64,000 nucleotides of DNA, taken from the NCBI RefSeq assembly GCF_023231945.1, contig NZ_JAJLJH010000006.1, forward strand, positions 207,734-271,733, in the 5' to 3' direction. Every line of letters starts with the position of its first letter. Positions within the stretch are counted from its first letter, which is position 1. A model generated the notes under the pieces. It was not told the DNA's origin, made no database searches, and saw only the letters and a program-made list of their open reading frames with translations. Origin of the DNA: Scleromatobacter humisilvae (GTDB taxonomy: Bacteria; Pseudomonadota; Gammaproteobacteria; Burkholderiales; Burkholderiaceae_C). A program made the translations under genes and the position numbers. Positions 10,465-19,376 of the stretch are shown here, piece by piece.

Positions 10465-10616
10465 GAGGGACCTCGTTGTCGGACAGGACTGCAATGACCG
10501 AAGCGACGCGGCTTGCCGCCGCGCGACGTCATCGGGTCAACGTCGTCGACGAGGCCAGGGCTGCGGCAGGCGTCCGGTCGCGGCGCTGCTCGTCTCGAGT
10601 CGCCTGACGTCGGTGT

Positions 10617-11402
10617 TCATGTCGTCGCCTCCTGGCGGGATCCGAGCGTCAGCCAGATCTCGGGCAGGCCCTCGAACTTGCCGACCGCCGTGCCCGCCGT
10701 CTCGGGAAAGAACATGCCCGTGTACGAACCCGTCGTCACCCAGAGATCCTCGCCGAAGGTGCCTCCGTGCGACGTGACGTGGTTGACGAGCCAGGGCAGC
10801 AGTCGACGCGGATCGCCCGCCGGATTGCGGGGACTGGCGACGAGCACGCTGCGGCCGTTGAAGTCGAAGCGCGCCGCCGGCTGCTCGAACGGATACCCCG
10901 GGTCGTACGGGACGCCTTCGGCGACGCACAGCGCGCCGTGGTTCTGCAGATCCGCGAGCTGCAGCAGCGGCGCCACCCTGGGCCATCCGGCGAAGCGGCT
11001 CGAGACCGCCTCGATGGCGGTGGCCATCGTCGCGATGGCCTCGAGCACCTCGTCGTCCGGATAGGGCGTCGTCGCGGGCGCGAAGGAACGGCCCAGCCTG
11101 AAGGCGATCTCGAGCTCCAGGCCGAGCACGCCGTAGTTCGTGCGCTGGAGCGTGGCGGGACTCTGCTGGAACGCATCCGAGGGCAGCGCCGAGCCCTGGA
11201 TCGGGCCGTCGGCGGACTTGGCGCCGACCTTCCACGCGACGACCCGGCTGCCGCGCAGCGCGATGCTGCGAAGCTGCACCGCGTAGGCGTCCGCGGCCGC
11301 GCGCGGCTCGAGCGCGCCGTCGGGGCTGGCGATGGCCCACCCGCCGCGCCGTGCCTCGAAGAGCAGGCGGGCGAGGGCGTCCGGGGACGAATCGGGGTTC
11401 AT
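10617..11402 (-). CDS. 2-keto-4-pentenoate hydratase-like protein
   Basis: A 261-residue protein related to the 2-oxopent-4-enoate hydratase/4-oxalocrotonate decarboxylase group, a branch of the fumarylacetoacetase fold. Supporting segments are VVAWKVGAKS near residue 55 and LELEIAFRLGRSF around residue 95, where the metal-binding acidic residues of the family lie, plus WLVNHVTSHGG and LWVTTGSYTGM near the C terminus. It is the last gene of a probable operon with the MFS carrier (10-base gap) and the aminotransferase. The true substrate is unknown; the context suggests a short keto or hydroxy acid rather than an aromatic ring-cleavage product, since no dioxygenase is nearby. Confidence 0.8.
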   Translation of the reverse strand: MNPDSSPDALARLLFEARRGGWAIASPDGALEPRAAADAYAVQLRSIALRGSRVVAWKVGAKSADGPIQGSALPSDAFQQSPATLQRTNYGVLGLELEIAFRLGRSFAPATTPYPDDEVLEAIATMATAIEAVSSRFAGWPRVAPLLQLADLQNHGALCVAEGVPYDPGYPFEQPAARFDFNGRSVLVASPRNPAGDPRRLLPWLVNHVTSHGGTFGEDLWVTTGSYTGMFFPETAGTAVGKFEGLPEIWLTLGSRQEATT

Positions 11403-11412
11403 CGCGTCGCGT

Positions 11413-12690
11413 TCACGAGGCCTGCGGCCTGGCGTCGCCCAGCGGGGTCGGCGTCGTGTTGAACTTCGCCTCCGGATGCATGCGGAAGGCCAGCACCACG
11501 CCCGCGGCCATCAGCAGCATGCTGCCGACGAAAGGAAGCTCCCAGCTGCCGAACTTGTCGATCAGCATCCCCGACAGCACCGGGCTGATGATCGCGGCCA
11601 GCGCCGAGCCCGTGTTCATCATCCCGCTGGCGGTGCCGGAGAACTCGGGCGCGATGTCCATCGGAACGGCCCACATCGGTCCGATCGTCATCTCCGCGAA
11701 GAAGAAGCCGGACGACAGGCAGGCCAGCGAGACGTACAGGTTGTGCATCCACAGCAGGGGCAGCAGCGAGAGCAGCGTCAGCATCATGCAGACGGCCACC
11801 ATCACGCTGCGCGCCTTGTGCAGGCTGCCGGTGCGCGTCAGGATGCGGTCGGTGACGAGGCCGCCCAGCGTGTCGCCGATCACGCCCGCGAAGAACACGC
11901 TGGAGGCGAACAGCGCCGACTTCTTCAGGTCCAGGCTGTAGCTGTGCAGGAAGTACTGCGGGATCCAGCTCAGGAACAGCCACAGCGTCCAGCCGTAGCA
12001 GAAGTAGACGATGGTGACCGGCGCCATGCGCCTGAACAGCAGGCCCCACGGCACCGCGGCGCCCTTGGGCTTGGGCGGCGGCAGGACGGTGGTTTCCTCG
12101 GCCGTGATGCGCGGATGGTCCTTGGGGAACTCCGTGAACGTCGCGGCCCAGAGGGCAACCCAGGCGAGGCTGATCGCGCCGCAGACGTAGAAGGATTCGC
12201 GCCAGCCGTAGCTGGCCATGATGGCCACGACGACCGCCGGCGCGACGGCGTTGCCGATGCGCGCCGCGGCGTGGGTGATGCCTTGCGCGAAGCCGCGTTT
12301 CTCGCGCGCGACCCAGCGCGACATCGCGGCCGTCGATGCCGGAAACGTCGCGCCCTCGCCGAGCCCCAGCAGCAATCGCGCGAGCAGCATCGACATCAGG
12401 CCGCCGGCCAGGCCGGTCAATATCGTCGCCACCGCCCACAGCGCGCCGCAGGCGATGAGCGTGCGCCTCGCGCCGAAGCGGTCGCTGACCCAGCCGCCGA
12501 TGATCTGGAAGATCAGGTAGGGGTAGGCGAACGCCGAGAACACGAGGCCGATCTGCGTCTTCGTCAGGCCGAATTCCTTGCCGAAGCCGTCCGCGGCGGT
12601 GCTGACGTTGACGCGATCCAGGTACGTGATGAAGTACATCGCGCACAGCAGCAACAGGACGACGTTGCTGGCTCGAAAGAATCTTTTCAC
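11413..12690 (-). CDS. MFS transporter, anion:cation symporter type
   Basis: Inner-membrane carrier of 425 residues with about twelve hydrophobic segments. The start region MYFITYLDRVNVSTAA and the loop GGWVSDRFGARRTLIACG are hallmarks of the ACS family (glucarate, galactonate, tartrate or phthalate carriers), as is ARLLLGLGEGATFPAS. The start is a GTG at 12690, with AGGAG eight bases upstream; no usable ATG precedes the first helix. It sits between the aminotransferase (83 bases upstream) and the hydratase-like gene (10 bases downstream). The substrate is probably an organic anion; the exact compound cannot be read from the sequence. Confidence 0.88.
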   Translation of the reverse strand: MKRFFRASNVVLLLLCAMYFITYLDRVNVSTAADGFGKEFGLTKTQIGLVFSAFAYPYLIFQIIGGWVSDRFGARRTLIACGALWAVATILTGLAGGLMSMLLARLLLGLGEGATFPASTAAMSRWVAREKRGFAQGITHAAARIGNAVAPAVVVAIMASYGWRESFYVCGAISLAWVALWAATFTEFPKDHPRITAEETTVLPPPKPKGAAVPWGLLFRRMAPVTIVYFCYGWTLWLFLSWIPQYFLHSYSLDLKKSALFASSVFFAGVIGDTLGGLVTDRILTRTGSLHKARSVMVAVCMMLTLLSLLPLLWMHNLYVSLACLSSGFFFAEMTIGPMWAVPMDIAPEFSGTASGMMNTGSALAAIISPVLSGMLIDKFGSWELPFVGSMLLMAAGVVLAFRMHPEAKFNTTPTPLGDARPQAS

Positions 12691-12773
12691 TGCGTTGTCT
12701 CCTGGGTCGTACACGGCTCTCTGGCCGATGTCTGGGACGCGTTCGATGTTCGATGGCGCGCGACGAATCGCGG

Positions 12774-14018
12774 TCAGGCGGCTTCTTTCTTCAACGTGTC
12801 GGGGGCGGCGTGGCTCGAGAAGAAATCCATCGCCTTCTGCACGCCGCTGCCAACGAGCTTGACGCCCGACAGCTTCAGTCCCATCTCGCAGCCGGCGATC
12901 GTCGCGAGCAAGGTCAGGTCGTTGCTGTCGCCCAGGTGGCCGATGCGGAACATCCGCCCCTTGAGCTTGCCCAGGCCGGTGCCCAGCGACATGTCGAAGC
13001 GCTGGTGGATCAGGCGGCGCACCGCGTCGGCGTCGACGCCCGGCGGCGTGATGACGCCGGTCAGCACCGGCGAGTAGACGGCCGGGTCCGCGCACTGGAT
13101 GGGCAGCCCCCAGGCCGTCACCGCCGACCGCACGCCCTCGGCCCAGCGCGCGTGGCGCGCGAAGACGTTGTCCAGGCCTTCGCCCAGCAGCATGTCGAGC
13201 GACTCGCTCAGGCCGTACAGCAGGTTGGTGTTGGGCGTGTACGGCCAGTAGCCGTCCTTGTTCATGTCGACGATCTCGTCCCAGGCCCAGAACGACTTGG
13301 GCAATCCCGCGGTCTTCGAGGCTTCGAGCGCGCGCGGGGACAGCGCATTGAAGCTGATGCCCGGCGGCAGCATCAGGCCCTTCTGCGAGCCGCTCACCGT
13401 CACGTCGACGCCCCAGGCGTCGTGCTCGAACGGCGCGCTGGCCAGCCCGGAGATGGAATCGACGACGAGCAGCGCCGGATGGCGCGCCGCGTCGATGGCC
13501 TTGCGCACGGCGGCGATGTCGGACGTCACGCCGGTCGAGGTCTCGTTGTGGACGACGCAGACGGCCTTGATACGGTGCTGGGTATCCTGGCGCAGGCGCG
13601 CCTCGATCATGTCGGCCTGGATGCCGCGGCGCCAGCCGGGCGCGGCGGGCAGGTGCTCGTCGCTGCCTTCGTAGCTCAGCACCTCCGTCGACAGGCCCAG
13701 GCGGTCGGCCATCTTCTTCCACAGCGAGGCGAAGTGGCCGGTCTCGAACATCAGCACGTGGTCGCCCGCGCTCAGCGTGTTCGTCAAGGCCGCCTCCCAC
13801 GCGCCGGTGCCCGAGGCGGGGTAGATGGCCACGGGATGTTTCGTCCTGAAGATCTGCCCGATGCCGGCCAGCACCTTGCGTCCCAGCGTGCCGAACTCGG
13901 GCCCGCGATGGTCGATCGTCGGCAGGCTCATCGCGCGCAGGATGCGATCGGGCACCGGGCTGGGCCCGGGGATCTGCAGGAAGTGGCGGCCGGTCGGATG
14001 GACGTCGAGGGTGAGCAT
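12774..14018 (-). CDS. Class V aminotransferase (serine/alanine-glyoxylate type)
   Basis: PLP enzyme of 414 residues. FLQIPGPSPVPDRILRAM, TIDHRGPEF and YPASGTGAWEAALTN near the N terminus are typical of serine- or alanine-glyoxylate aminotransferases; VVDSISGLASAPFEHDAWGVDVTVSGSQKGL contains the Asp that contacts the PLP ring and the Lys of SGSQKGL that forms the Schiff base. Likely moves an amino group between an amino acid and glyoxylate or a related 2-keto acid. It is the first gene of a three-gene unit divergent from a GntR/FCD regulator. The ATG at 14018 is preceded by AAGGA. Whether serine, alanine or another donor is used is not decidable here. Confidence 0.87.
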   Translation of the reverse strand: MLTLDVHPTGRHFLQIPGPSPVPDRILRAMSLPTIDHRGPEFGTLGRKVLAGIGQIFRTKHPVAIYPASGTGAWEAALTNTLSAGDHVLMFETGHFASLWKKMADRLGLSTEVLSYEGSDEHLPAAPGWRRGIQADMIEARLRQDTQHRIKAVCVVHNETSTGVTSDIAAVRKAIDAARHPALLVVDSISGLASAPFEHDAWGVDVTVSGSQKGLMLPPGISFNALSPRALEASKTAGLPKSFWAWDEIVDMNKDGYWPYTPNTNLLYGLSESLDMLLGEGLDNVFARHARWAEGVRSAVTAWGLPIQCADPAVYSPVLTGVITPPGVDADAVRRLIHQRFDMSLGTGLGKLKGRMFRIGHLGDSNDLTLLATIAGCEMGLKLSGVKLVGSGVQKAMDFFSSHAAPDTLKKEAA

Positions 14019-14040
14019 GAAAAATCCTTTCGCCGCGATA

Positions 14041-14052
14041 TTTGCATGCAAA
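14041..14052. promoter_or_regulatory. Candidate GntR/FCD operator
   Basis: Perfect 12-base palindrome TTTGCATGCAAA in the 126-base gap between the aminotransferase and the divergent gntR gene. A second, degenerate copy (TTTGAATGCAGA, 10 of 12 identical) lies at 14108-14119. Two related sites flanking the promoter region suit a dimeric GntR-family regulator; binding by the adjacent gene product is inference. Confidence 0.5.
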
Positions 14053-14144
14053 ACGCAAAATGACTTGATGGAAAACCCTAGTGCTTAGACTGTAAAGGCT
14101 GCGTCTCTTTGAATGCAGAATGCGATCACAGGATTGAGGATCCA

Positions 14145-14837
14145 ATGGCCGAAATTATCGAGATCTCGCGAATCGCGCTGCATGACCAGGTGGTCGCGCG
14201 CCTGCGGACGATGCTGGTCGAAGGACGCATCGCGCCCGGCGCCAAGCTCAACGAACGCACGCTGAGCGAGCAGTTGCGCGTCTCGCGCACGCCGCTGCGC
14301 GAGGCCATCAAGCTGCTGGCGGCCGAAGGGCTGGTCGACCTGCTGCCCAATCGCGGCGCGATCGCCGTCAAGCTGACGGAGACGGATGTGCTCAACACCT
14401 TCGAGGTGCTCGCCGAGCTGGAAGGCATGTCCGGCGAGCTCGCGGCCAAGCGCATCTCCGATGAGAAGCTCAGCGAGTTCCGCGCGCTGCACTACGAGAT
14501 GCTGGCATGCTTCGAGCGCCAGGACCTGTCGGGCTACTACCGGCTCAACGCGATGATCCACACGCTCATCAACGAGGCCGCCGGCAACCCCGTGCTGGTG
14601 AGCACCTACAAGTCGATCAACGCCCGCGTGCAGTCGCTGCGCTTCCGCACCAACCAGAACGCGGCCAAGTGGAAGCGCGCGATCAAGGAGCACGACGTGA
14701 TGCTCGAGGCCATGACGGCGCGCGACTCGGCCGGGATGCGGCAGATCCTCGTGCAGCATCTCGACAACAAGCGTGACAGCGTGCTCGCGCTCATGCGCGC
14801 GGGCGACATCTACCCCCTGGCCAACCTCGGGGCGTAG
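14145..14837 (+). CDS. GntR-family regulator, FCD subgroup
   Basis: DNA-binding regulator of 230 residues. The N-terminal winged helix-turn-helix occupies about residues 10-75, with the diagnostic GAKLNERTLSEQLRVSRTPLREAIKLLAAEGLVDLLPNRG region; the C-terminal helical FCD ligand-binding domain follows (ELEGMSGELAAKRIS, His residues in HYEMLACF, HTLINEAAGNP and KEHDVMLEA). FCD regulators usually sense short organic acids. Start at 14145 has GAGGA upstream. It stands divergent from the aminotransferase operon and six bases before the dehydrogenase gene, so it probably controls both units through the palindromes between them. Confidence 0.92.
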   Translation: MAEIIEISRIALHDQVVARLRTMLVEGRIAPGAKLNERTLSEQLRVSRTPLREAIKLLAAEGLVDLLPNRGAIAVKLTETDVLNTFEVLAELEGMSGELAAKRISDEKLSEFRALHYEMLACFERQDLSGYYRLNAMIHTLINEAAGNPVLVSTYKSINARVQSLRFRTNQNAAKWKRAIKEHDVMLEAMTARDSAGMRQILVQHLDNKRDSVLALMRAGDIYPLANLGA

Positions 14838-14843
14838 CCGCGC

Positions 14844-17800
14844 ATGCTGATCGACCCCGCCGAGAAGCTGGACGCACGCGCCGGCGCCCCGCTCGGCACG
14901 GTCCTGCCGCCCAACGACACCTGCGAGCTGCTCGCACGCCGCCTGGCGGCCGAGACGCAAGGCGGGGTGCTGTTCGATGCGCCGTCGCGCGGCCGCTATG
15001 CCACCGATGCGTCGATCTACCAGATCATGCCGGTGGGCGTGTTCGTGCCGCGAAGCGCGGACGACATCACGACCGCGCTGGCCGTCGCGCGCGAGCTGAA
15101 GGTGCCGGTGCTGGCGCGCGGCGGCGGCACCAGCCAGTGCGGCCAGACCACGGGTGCCGCGCTGGTCATCGACACCAGCAAGCACTTCCGCAACGTCGTC
15201 GACATCGACGCGGCGGCCCGCACGGCGACGGTCGAGCCGGGCATCGTGCTCGACCACCTCAACGCGCGCCTGAAGCCGCATGGGCTGTGGTTTCCGGTGG
15301 ACGTGTCCACCAGCGCGCAGGCCACGCTGGGCGGCATGGCCGGCAACAACTCCTGCGGCTCGCGCTCCATCGCCTACGGCAACATGGTGCACAACGTGCT
15401 CGGCGCGCGCGCGTGGCTGTCCGACGGCGCGGAGCTGGACTTCGGCCCGGTCGGCACGGCCAGCGGGCGCGTCGCGCGCATCGGCGAGTTCGTGCACCGG
15501 CTCGCGCGCCGGCATCGCGACGCCATCGCCGAACGCTGGCCCAAGGTGATGCGCCGCGTCGGCGGCTACAACCTCGACATCTTCGACAACCAGAGCGAAC
15601 GCCCCTACACCGCGGACGGCAGCGTCAACCTCGCGCACCTGCTGGTCGGCTCGGAGGGCACGCTCGCGTTCACGAAGACGCTGACGCTGCAACTCGCCGA
15701 GTTGCCGCGCGCCAAGGTGCTGGGCATCGTCAACTTCGCCAGCTTCCACGCGGCGATGGACGCCGCGCAGCACATCGTCACGCTGGGACCGTCGGCGGTC
15801 GAACTGGTCGATCGCACGATGATCGAGCTCGCGCTCGGCAACCCGGCGTTCCGCGCGACGATGGAGACGGCGCTCATCGGCCGGCCCGCGGCCATCCTGC
15901 TGGTCGAATTCTCCGGCGACGACAAGGCCGCGCTGCTGCCCTGGCTCGCGCGGCTGGACGAGCTGATGGGCGACCTCGGCCTGCCCGGCAGCGTCGTGCG
16001 CATGAGCGACGACCCGCCGCAGAAGAACCTGTGGGAGGTGCGCAAGGCCGGCCTCAACATCATGATGAGCCTCAAGGGCGACGGCAAGCCGGTGAGCTTC
16101 ATCGAGGACTGCGCCGTCCCGCTCGATCGCCTGGCCGAATACACCGACGCGCTGACCGAGGTCTTCGCGCGCCACGGCAGCCGCGGCACCTGGTACGCGC
16201 ACGCGTCGGTCGGCACGCTGCACGTGCGGCCGATCCTGGACATGCGCGTCGCCGGCCCGCAAGGCGGCGCTGCGAAGATGCGCGCGATCGCTGAAGAGGC
16301 TTCCGGGCTGGTGCGCAAGTTCAAGGGCGCCTTCAGCGGCGAGCATGGCGACGGCCTGTGCCGCGGCGAATGGATCGAATGGCAGTTCGGCCCGGCGCTC
16401 AACGACGCCTTCCGCGCGATCAAGGCCGAGCTCGATCCGCTGAACCTGTTCAATCCGGGCAAGATCGTCGACCCGCCGCGCATGGACGACGGCGCGCTGT
16501 TCCGCTTCGCGCCGCCCGATACCCCGTCACCGTATCGACGCATCCCGCTGGTGCCGGTGCTCGACTGGTCGGCGTGGAACGTGCAAGCCGATCCGGTCAC
16601 CGAGGTCACGACGCCTCCGGGCACCGGCGGCGACGTCACCGGCGGCTTCGCCAAGGCCGTCGAGATGTGCAACAACAACGGCCACTGCCGCAAGTTCGAC
16701 GCCGGCACGATGTGCCCGAGCTACCGCGTCACGCGCGACGAGCAGCACCTCACGCGCGGCCGCGCCAACACGCTGCGGCTGGCGATCTCGGGGCAGCTCG
16801 GCCCGGATGCCTTCACGAGCCAGGCGATGCGCGACACGATGGACCTGTGCGTGGGCTGCAAGGGCTGCCGCCGCGAATGTCCGACGGGCGTCGACATGGC
16901 GCGGATGAAGATCGAGTTCCTCGCGCACTACACGGCGCGGCATGGGCTGTCGCTGAAGGACCGGTTGATCGCGCGCCTGCCCGACTACGCGCACGCCGCG
17001 AGCCGCGTCCCCTGGCTGGCCAACCTGCGCAACACGCTGCCCGGCGCGGCCTGGCTGGGCGAGAAGCTGCTGGGGCTGTCCGCAAGGCGGTCGTTGCCGA
17101 CCTGGCGCGCCGACACCTTCTGGCGCAGCCGCGATCCGGCGCTGTTCTCGTCGCGCGACGAGACGCTGGCCGCCGTGCAGGCGGGCGGCCGCGCCGCGGT
17201 GCTGTTCGTCGACACCTTCAACGGCATCTTCGAGAGCGAGAACGCCCACGCCGCGGCGCGCGTGCTCAAGGCCGCCGGCTACACGCTGCACACGGTCGAC
17301 AAGGGCGGCGGCCACCACTGCTGCGGCCGCACGTTCCTCGCGAGCGGCCAGGTCGCGCAGGCCAGGCAGAAAGTGGAGGCGTTGATCGACGCCTTGCTGC
17401 CGTTCGCGCAACGCGGCGTCGCCATCGTCGGCCTCGAGCCGTCGTGCCTGCTCACGCTGCGCGACGAGGCGCTCGCGATGGGGCTCGGCGACAAGGCGGT
17501 GACGGTCTCGGGGCAAGCGCTGCTGTTCGAGGAGTTCGTGGCGCGCGAGGCGAAGGCGGGGCGCTTCGCGGTCAGGCTGAGGCCGGCCGGCCAACCGGTT
17601 CTTCTGCACGGTCATTGCCACCAGAAGGCCTTCGCCGCGGTCACGCCGATCCTGGACGTGTTGCGACTGATCCCGGACGCGAAGCCCGAGCTGATCGACA
17701 GCAGCTGCTGCGGCATGGCCGGCAGCTTCGGCTACGAGGCCGCGCATTTCGACGTCTCGATGGCGATGGCCGAGGGCAGCCTGCTGCCCAGGGTGCGGGC

Positions 17801-17918
17801 GACGCCGGACGCCATCGTCGTGGCCGACGGCACCAGCTGCCGCCACCAGATCGCCGACGGCGCGCGGCGCGAGGCGATCCACGTGGCCAGCCTGCTGGAT
17901 CGGCTGCTGATTGGCTAG
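14844..17918 (+). CDS. Fused FAD-linked oxidase / Fe-S protein (YdiJ-like D-2-hydroxyacid dehydrogenase)
   Basis: A 1024-residue fusion of a GlcD-type flavin domain and a GlcF-type iron-sulfur part, close in length and order to E. coli YdiJ (1018). The FAD domain begins about residue 60 (VFVPRSADDITTALAVARE, ARGGGTSQCGQTTG, ATLGGMAGNNSCGSRS). The ferredoxin-like part carries CNNNGHCRKFDAGTMCPSYR and CVGCKGCRRECP (first Cys about 669), then two CCG elements (GGGHHCCGRTF, SSCCGMAGSFGYE). YdiJ relatives oxidise D-2-hydroxyglutarate or D-lactate and pass electrons to the respiratory chain. The gene follows gntR by six bases with no clear ribosome site, suggesting coupled translation. Its TAG overlaps the rarD stop on the other strand by two bases. 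Confidence 0.88.
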   Translation: MLIDPAEKLDARAGAPLGTVLPPNDTCELLARRLAAETQGGVLFDAPSRGRYATDASIYQIMPVGVFVPRSADDITTALAVARELKVPVLARGGGTSQCGQTTGAALVIDTSKHFRNVVDIDAAARTATVEPGIVLDHLNARLKPHGLWFPVDVSTSAQATLGGMAGNNSCGSRSIAYGNMVHNVLGARAWLSDGAELDFGPVGTASGRVARIGEFVHRLARRHRDAIAERWPKVMRRVGGYNLDIFDNQSERPYTADGSVNLAHLLVGSEGTLAFTKTLTLQLAELPRAKVLGIVNFASFHAAMDAAQHIVTLGPSAVELVDRTMIELALGNPAFRATMETALIGRPAAILLVEFSGDDKAALLPWLARLDELMGDLGLPGSVVRMSDDPPQKNLWEVRKAGLNIMMSLKGDGKPVSFIEDCAVPLDRLAEYTDALTEVFARHGSRGTWYAHASVGTLHVRPILDMRVAGPQGGAAKMRAIAEEASGLVRKFKGAFSGEHGDGLCRGEWIEWQFGPALNDAFRAIKAELDPLNLFNPGKIVDPPRMDDGALFRFAPPDTPSPYRRIPLVPVLDWSAWNVQADPVTEVTTPPGTGGDVTGGFAKAVEMCNNNGHCRKFDAGTMCPSYRVTRDEQHLTRGRANTLRLAISGQLGPDAFTSQAMRDTMDLCVGCKGCRRECPTGVDMARMKIEFLAHYTARHGLSLKDRLIARLPDYAHAASRVPWLANLRNTLPGAAWLGEKLLGLSARRSLPTWRADTFWRSRDPALFSSRDETLAAVQAGGRAAVLFVDTFNGIFESENAHAAARVLKAAGYTLHTVDKGGGHHCCGRTFLASGQVAQARQKVEALIDALLPFAQRGVAIVGLEPSCLLTLRDEALAMGLGDKAVTVSGQALLFEEFVAREAKAGRFAVRLRPAGQPVLLHGHCHQKAFAAVTPILDVLRLIPDAKPELIDSSCCGMAGSFGYEAAHFDVSMAMAEGSLLPRVRATPDAIVVADGTSCRHQIADGARREAIHVASLLDRLLIG

Positions 17919-18811
17919 GCTGTCGCGGGCGCCGCCCGCTGTCGCCGCATCCACAGGAAGCCGTCCGCGCTGTAGATCGCCAGCGCCGCCCAGATCAGCA
18001 CGAAGCCGACGAGCCGCGTGCCCTGCAGCGGCTCGCCGAAGAAGGTGACGCCCAGCAGGAACTGGATCGTCGGCGACAGGTACTGCAGCGTGCCGAGCGT
18101 GGCCAGCGTGATGCGGCGCGCGCCGGCGGCGAACAGCAGCAGCGGGATCGCGGTCAGCGGGCCGGCGAACAGCAGCCAGCCGATGGTGGCGCCGTCCATG
18201 CCCGCGAACAGGCCGGGCAGGCCGCCGTGCGGCGCCGACATCACCGCCAGCACGACGAGCGCCACCGGCGCGAGCACGGCGGTCTCGACGGCCAGGCCCT
18301 CGAGCGCGCCGAGCGCGGCCGTCTTGCGCAGCAGGCCGTAGCTGCCGAACGAGGCGGCCAGGCCCAGCGCGATCCAGGGCGGGCGGCCCAGCGTCAGCGT
18401 CAGCCACAGCACGCCGCAGGCGGCCACGCCGACCGCCAGCCATTGCAGCCGCCGCGGCCGTTCCTTCAGCACCCAGGTGCCCAGCAGCACGTTGACCAGC
18501 GGCGTGACGAAGTAGCCCAGGCTGGCCTCGACCACGTGGCCGTGGTTGACGGCCCAGACGTAGAGAAGCCAGTTGGCGCTGAGCAGCAGCGCGCTCAGCA
18601 CGAACTGCGCGACCAGCCGCGGCCGGCGCACGACGCCCGGCACCCACTGCAGCCGCCGCAGCGCGACCAGCGCGCCCCACACGAACACGAACGACCACAG
18701 CGAGCGGTGCATCACGATCTCGAACGCGTCGACGCGCGCGAGGGCGTGGAAGTAGATCGGGAACAGGCCCCAGACGATGTAGGCGAGGGCGGCGTAGACG
18801 AGACCGGACAT
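17915..18811 (-). CDS. rarD: EamA-family permease RarD
   Basis: Inner-membrane protein of 298 residues with about ten hydrophobic helices. The sequence matches RarD: LAYIVWGLFPIYFHAL and EIVMHRSLWSFVFV near the N terminus, NWLLYVWAVNHGHVVEASLGYF, and TLGTLQYLSPTIQFLLGV and FFGEPLQG near the C terminus. The physiological substrate of RarD is not established. The ATG at 18811 starts directly before the first helix; an upstream in-frame ATG would add a polar Arg-rich stretch. Convergent with the dehydrogenase. Confidence 0.92.
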   Translation of the reverse strand: MSGLVYAALAYIVWGLFPIYFHALARVDAFEIVMHRSLWSFVFVWGALVALRRLQWVPGVVRRPRLVAQFVLSALLLSANWLLYVWAVNHGHVVEASLGYFVTPLVNVLLGTWVLKERPRRLQWLAVGVAACGVLWLTLTLGRPPWIALGLAASFGSYGLLRKTAALGALEGLAVETAVLAPVALVVLAVMSAPHGGLPGLFAGMDGATIGWLLFAGPLTAIPLLLFAAGARRITLATLGTLQYLSPTIQFLLGVTFFGEPLQGTRLVGFVLIWAALAIYSADGFLWMRRQRAAPATA

Positions 18812-18887
18812 GAGGGACGTGGTGACCGGAGGCGGTCTCCGGGTTCGCGCCATTATCGAAGCCCGGCGGCGGGGGTATCTTTCGACG

Positions 18888-19217
18888 ATGGCCGAACCGT
18901 TGCAATTCCTCTACCGCATCGTCCCCACGCGCGCGGACATGCTCGTCACCGGCCTCACCGAGCACGAGATGCAGGTCATGGCGACCCATTTCGCGCACCT
19001 GCAGAAGCTGGCCGCCGACGGCGTGGTGCTGATGGCGGGCCGCACGCTCGTCGCCGGCCCCGAGACCTTCGGCATCGTCGTCTTCCTGGCGTCGTCGCTG
19101 GCCGAGGCCGAGGCGGTGATGCGCAGCGACCCGGCGATCGCGCAGGGCCTGATGCACTGCGAGCTGTTCCCGTACCGGGTGGCGGTCTGGGCGGACGCCT
19201 TCAGGCTGAACACCTGA
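18888..19217 (+). CDS. YciI-like protein
   Basis: Small cytoplasmic protein of 109 residues of the YciI/dimeric alpha-beta barrel type. Evidence is the pattern FLYRIVPTRADM, HFAHLQKLAADGVVLMAGRTL, and FGIVVFLASSLAEAEAVMRSDPAIAQGL, ending with a short strand (CELFPYRVAVWA), as in YciI proteins. Function of these proteins is mostly unknown; a His/Asp pair is often proposed as catalytic. Start chosen at 18888; the longer frame would run across the rarD promoter region. Confidence 0.85.
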   Translation: MAEPLQFLYRIVPTRADMLVTGLTEHEMQVMATHFAHLQKLAADGVVLMAGRTLVAGPETFGIVVFLASSLAEAEAVMRSDPAIAQGLMHCELFPYRVAVWADAFRLNT

Positions 19218-19376
19218 CGGCGCGAAACCTTCGCGGCAAAGCGAGCACGAGTTCGCGGTTTCGTTGTTGCTGGCGCACGATTTCCGCCTTTAGGGGGATT
19301 GTTGTGTGCGCGCACTCCCTGAAAAATCCCTGTCATCAACGCTGCTCATGATTCACAGCGTTCAGGGAGAACAGCC

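Noticed and set aside
14085..16346. Long minus-strand frame opposite the YdiJ-like gene
   Set aside because: Composition is typical of an antisense shadow in GC-rich DNA (Arg/His/Val-rich, no domain), and the plus-strand gene is certain.
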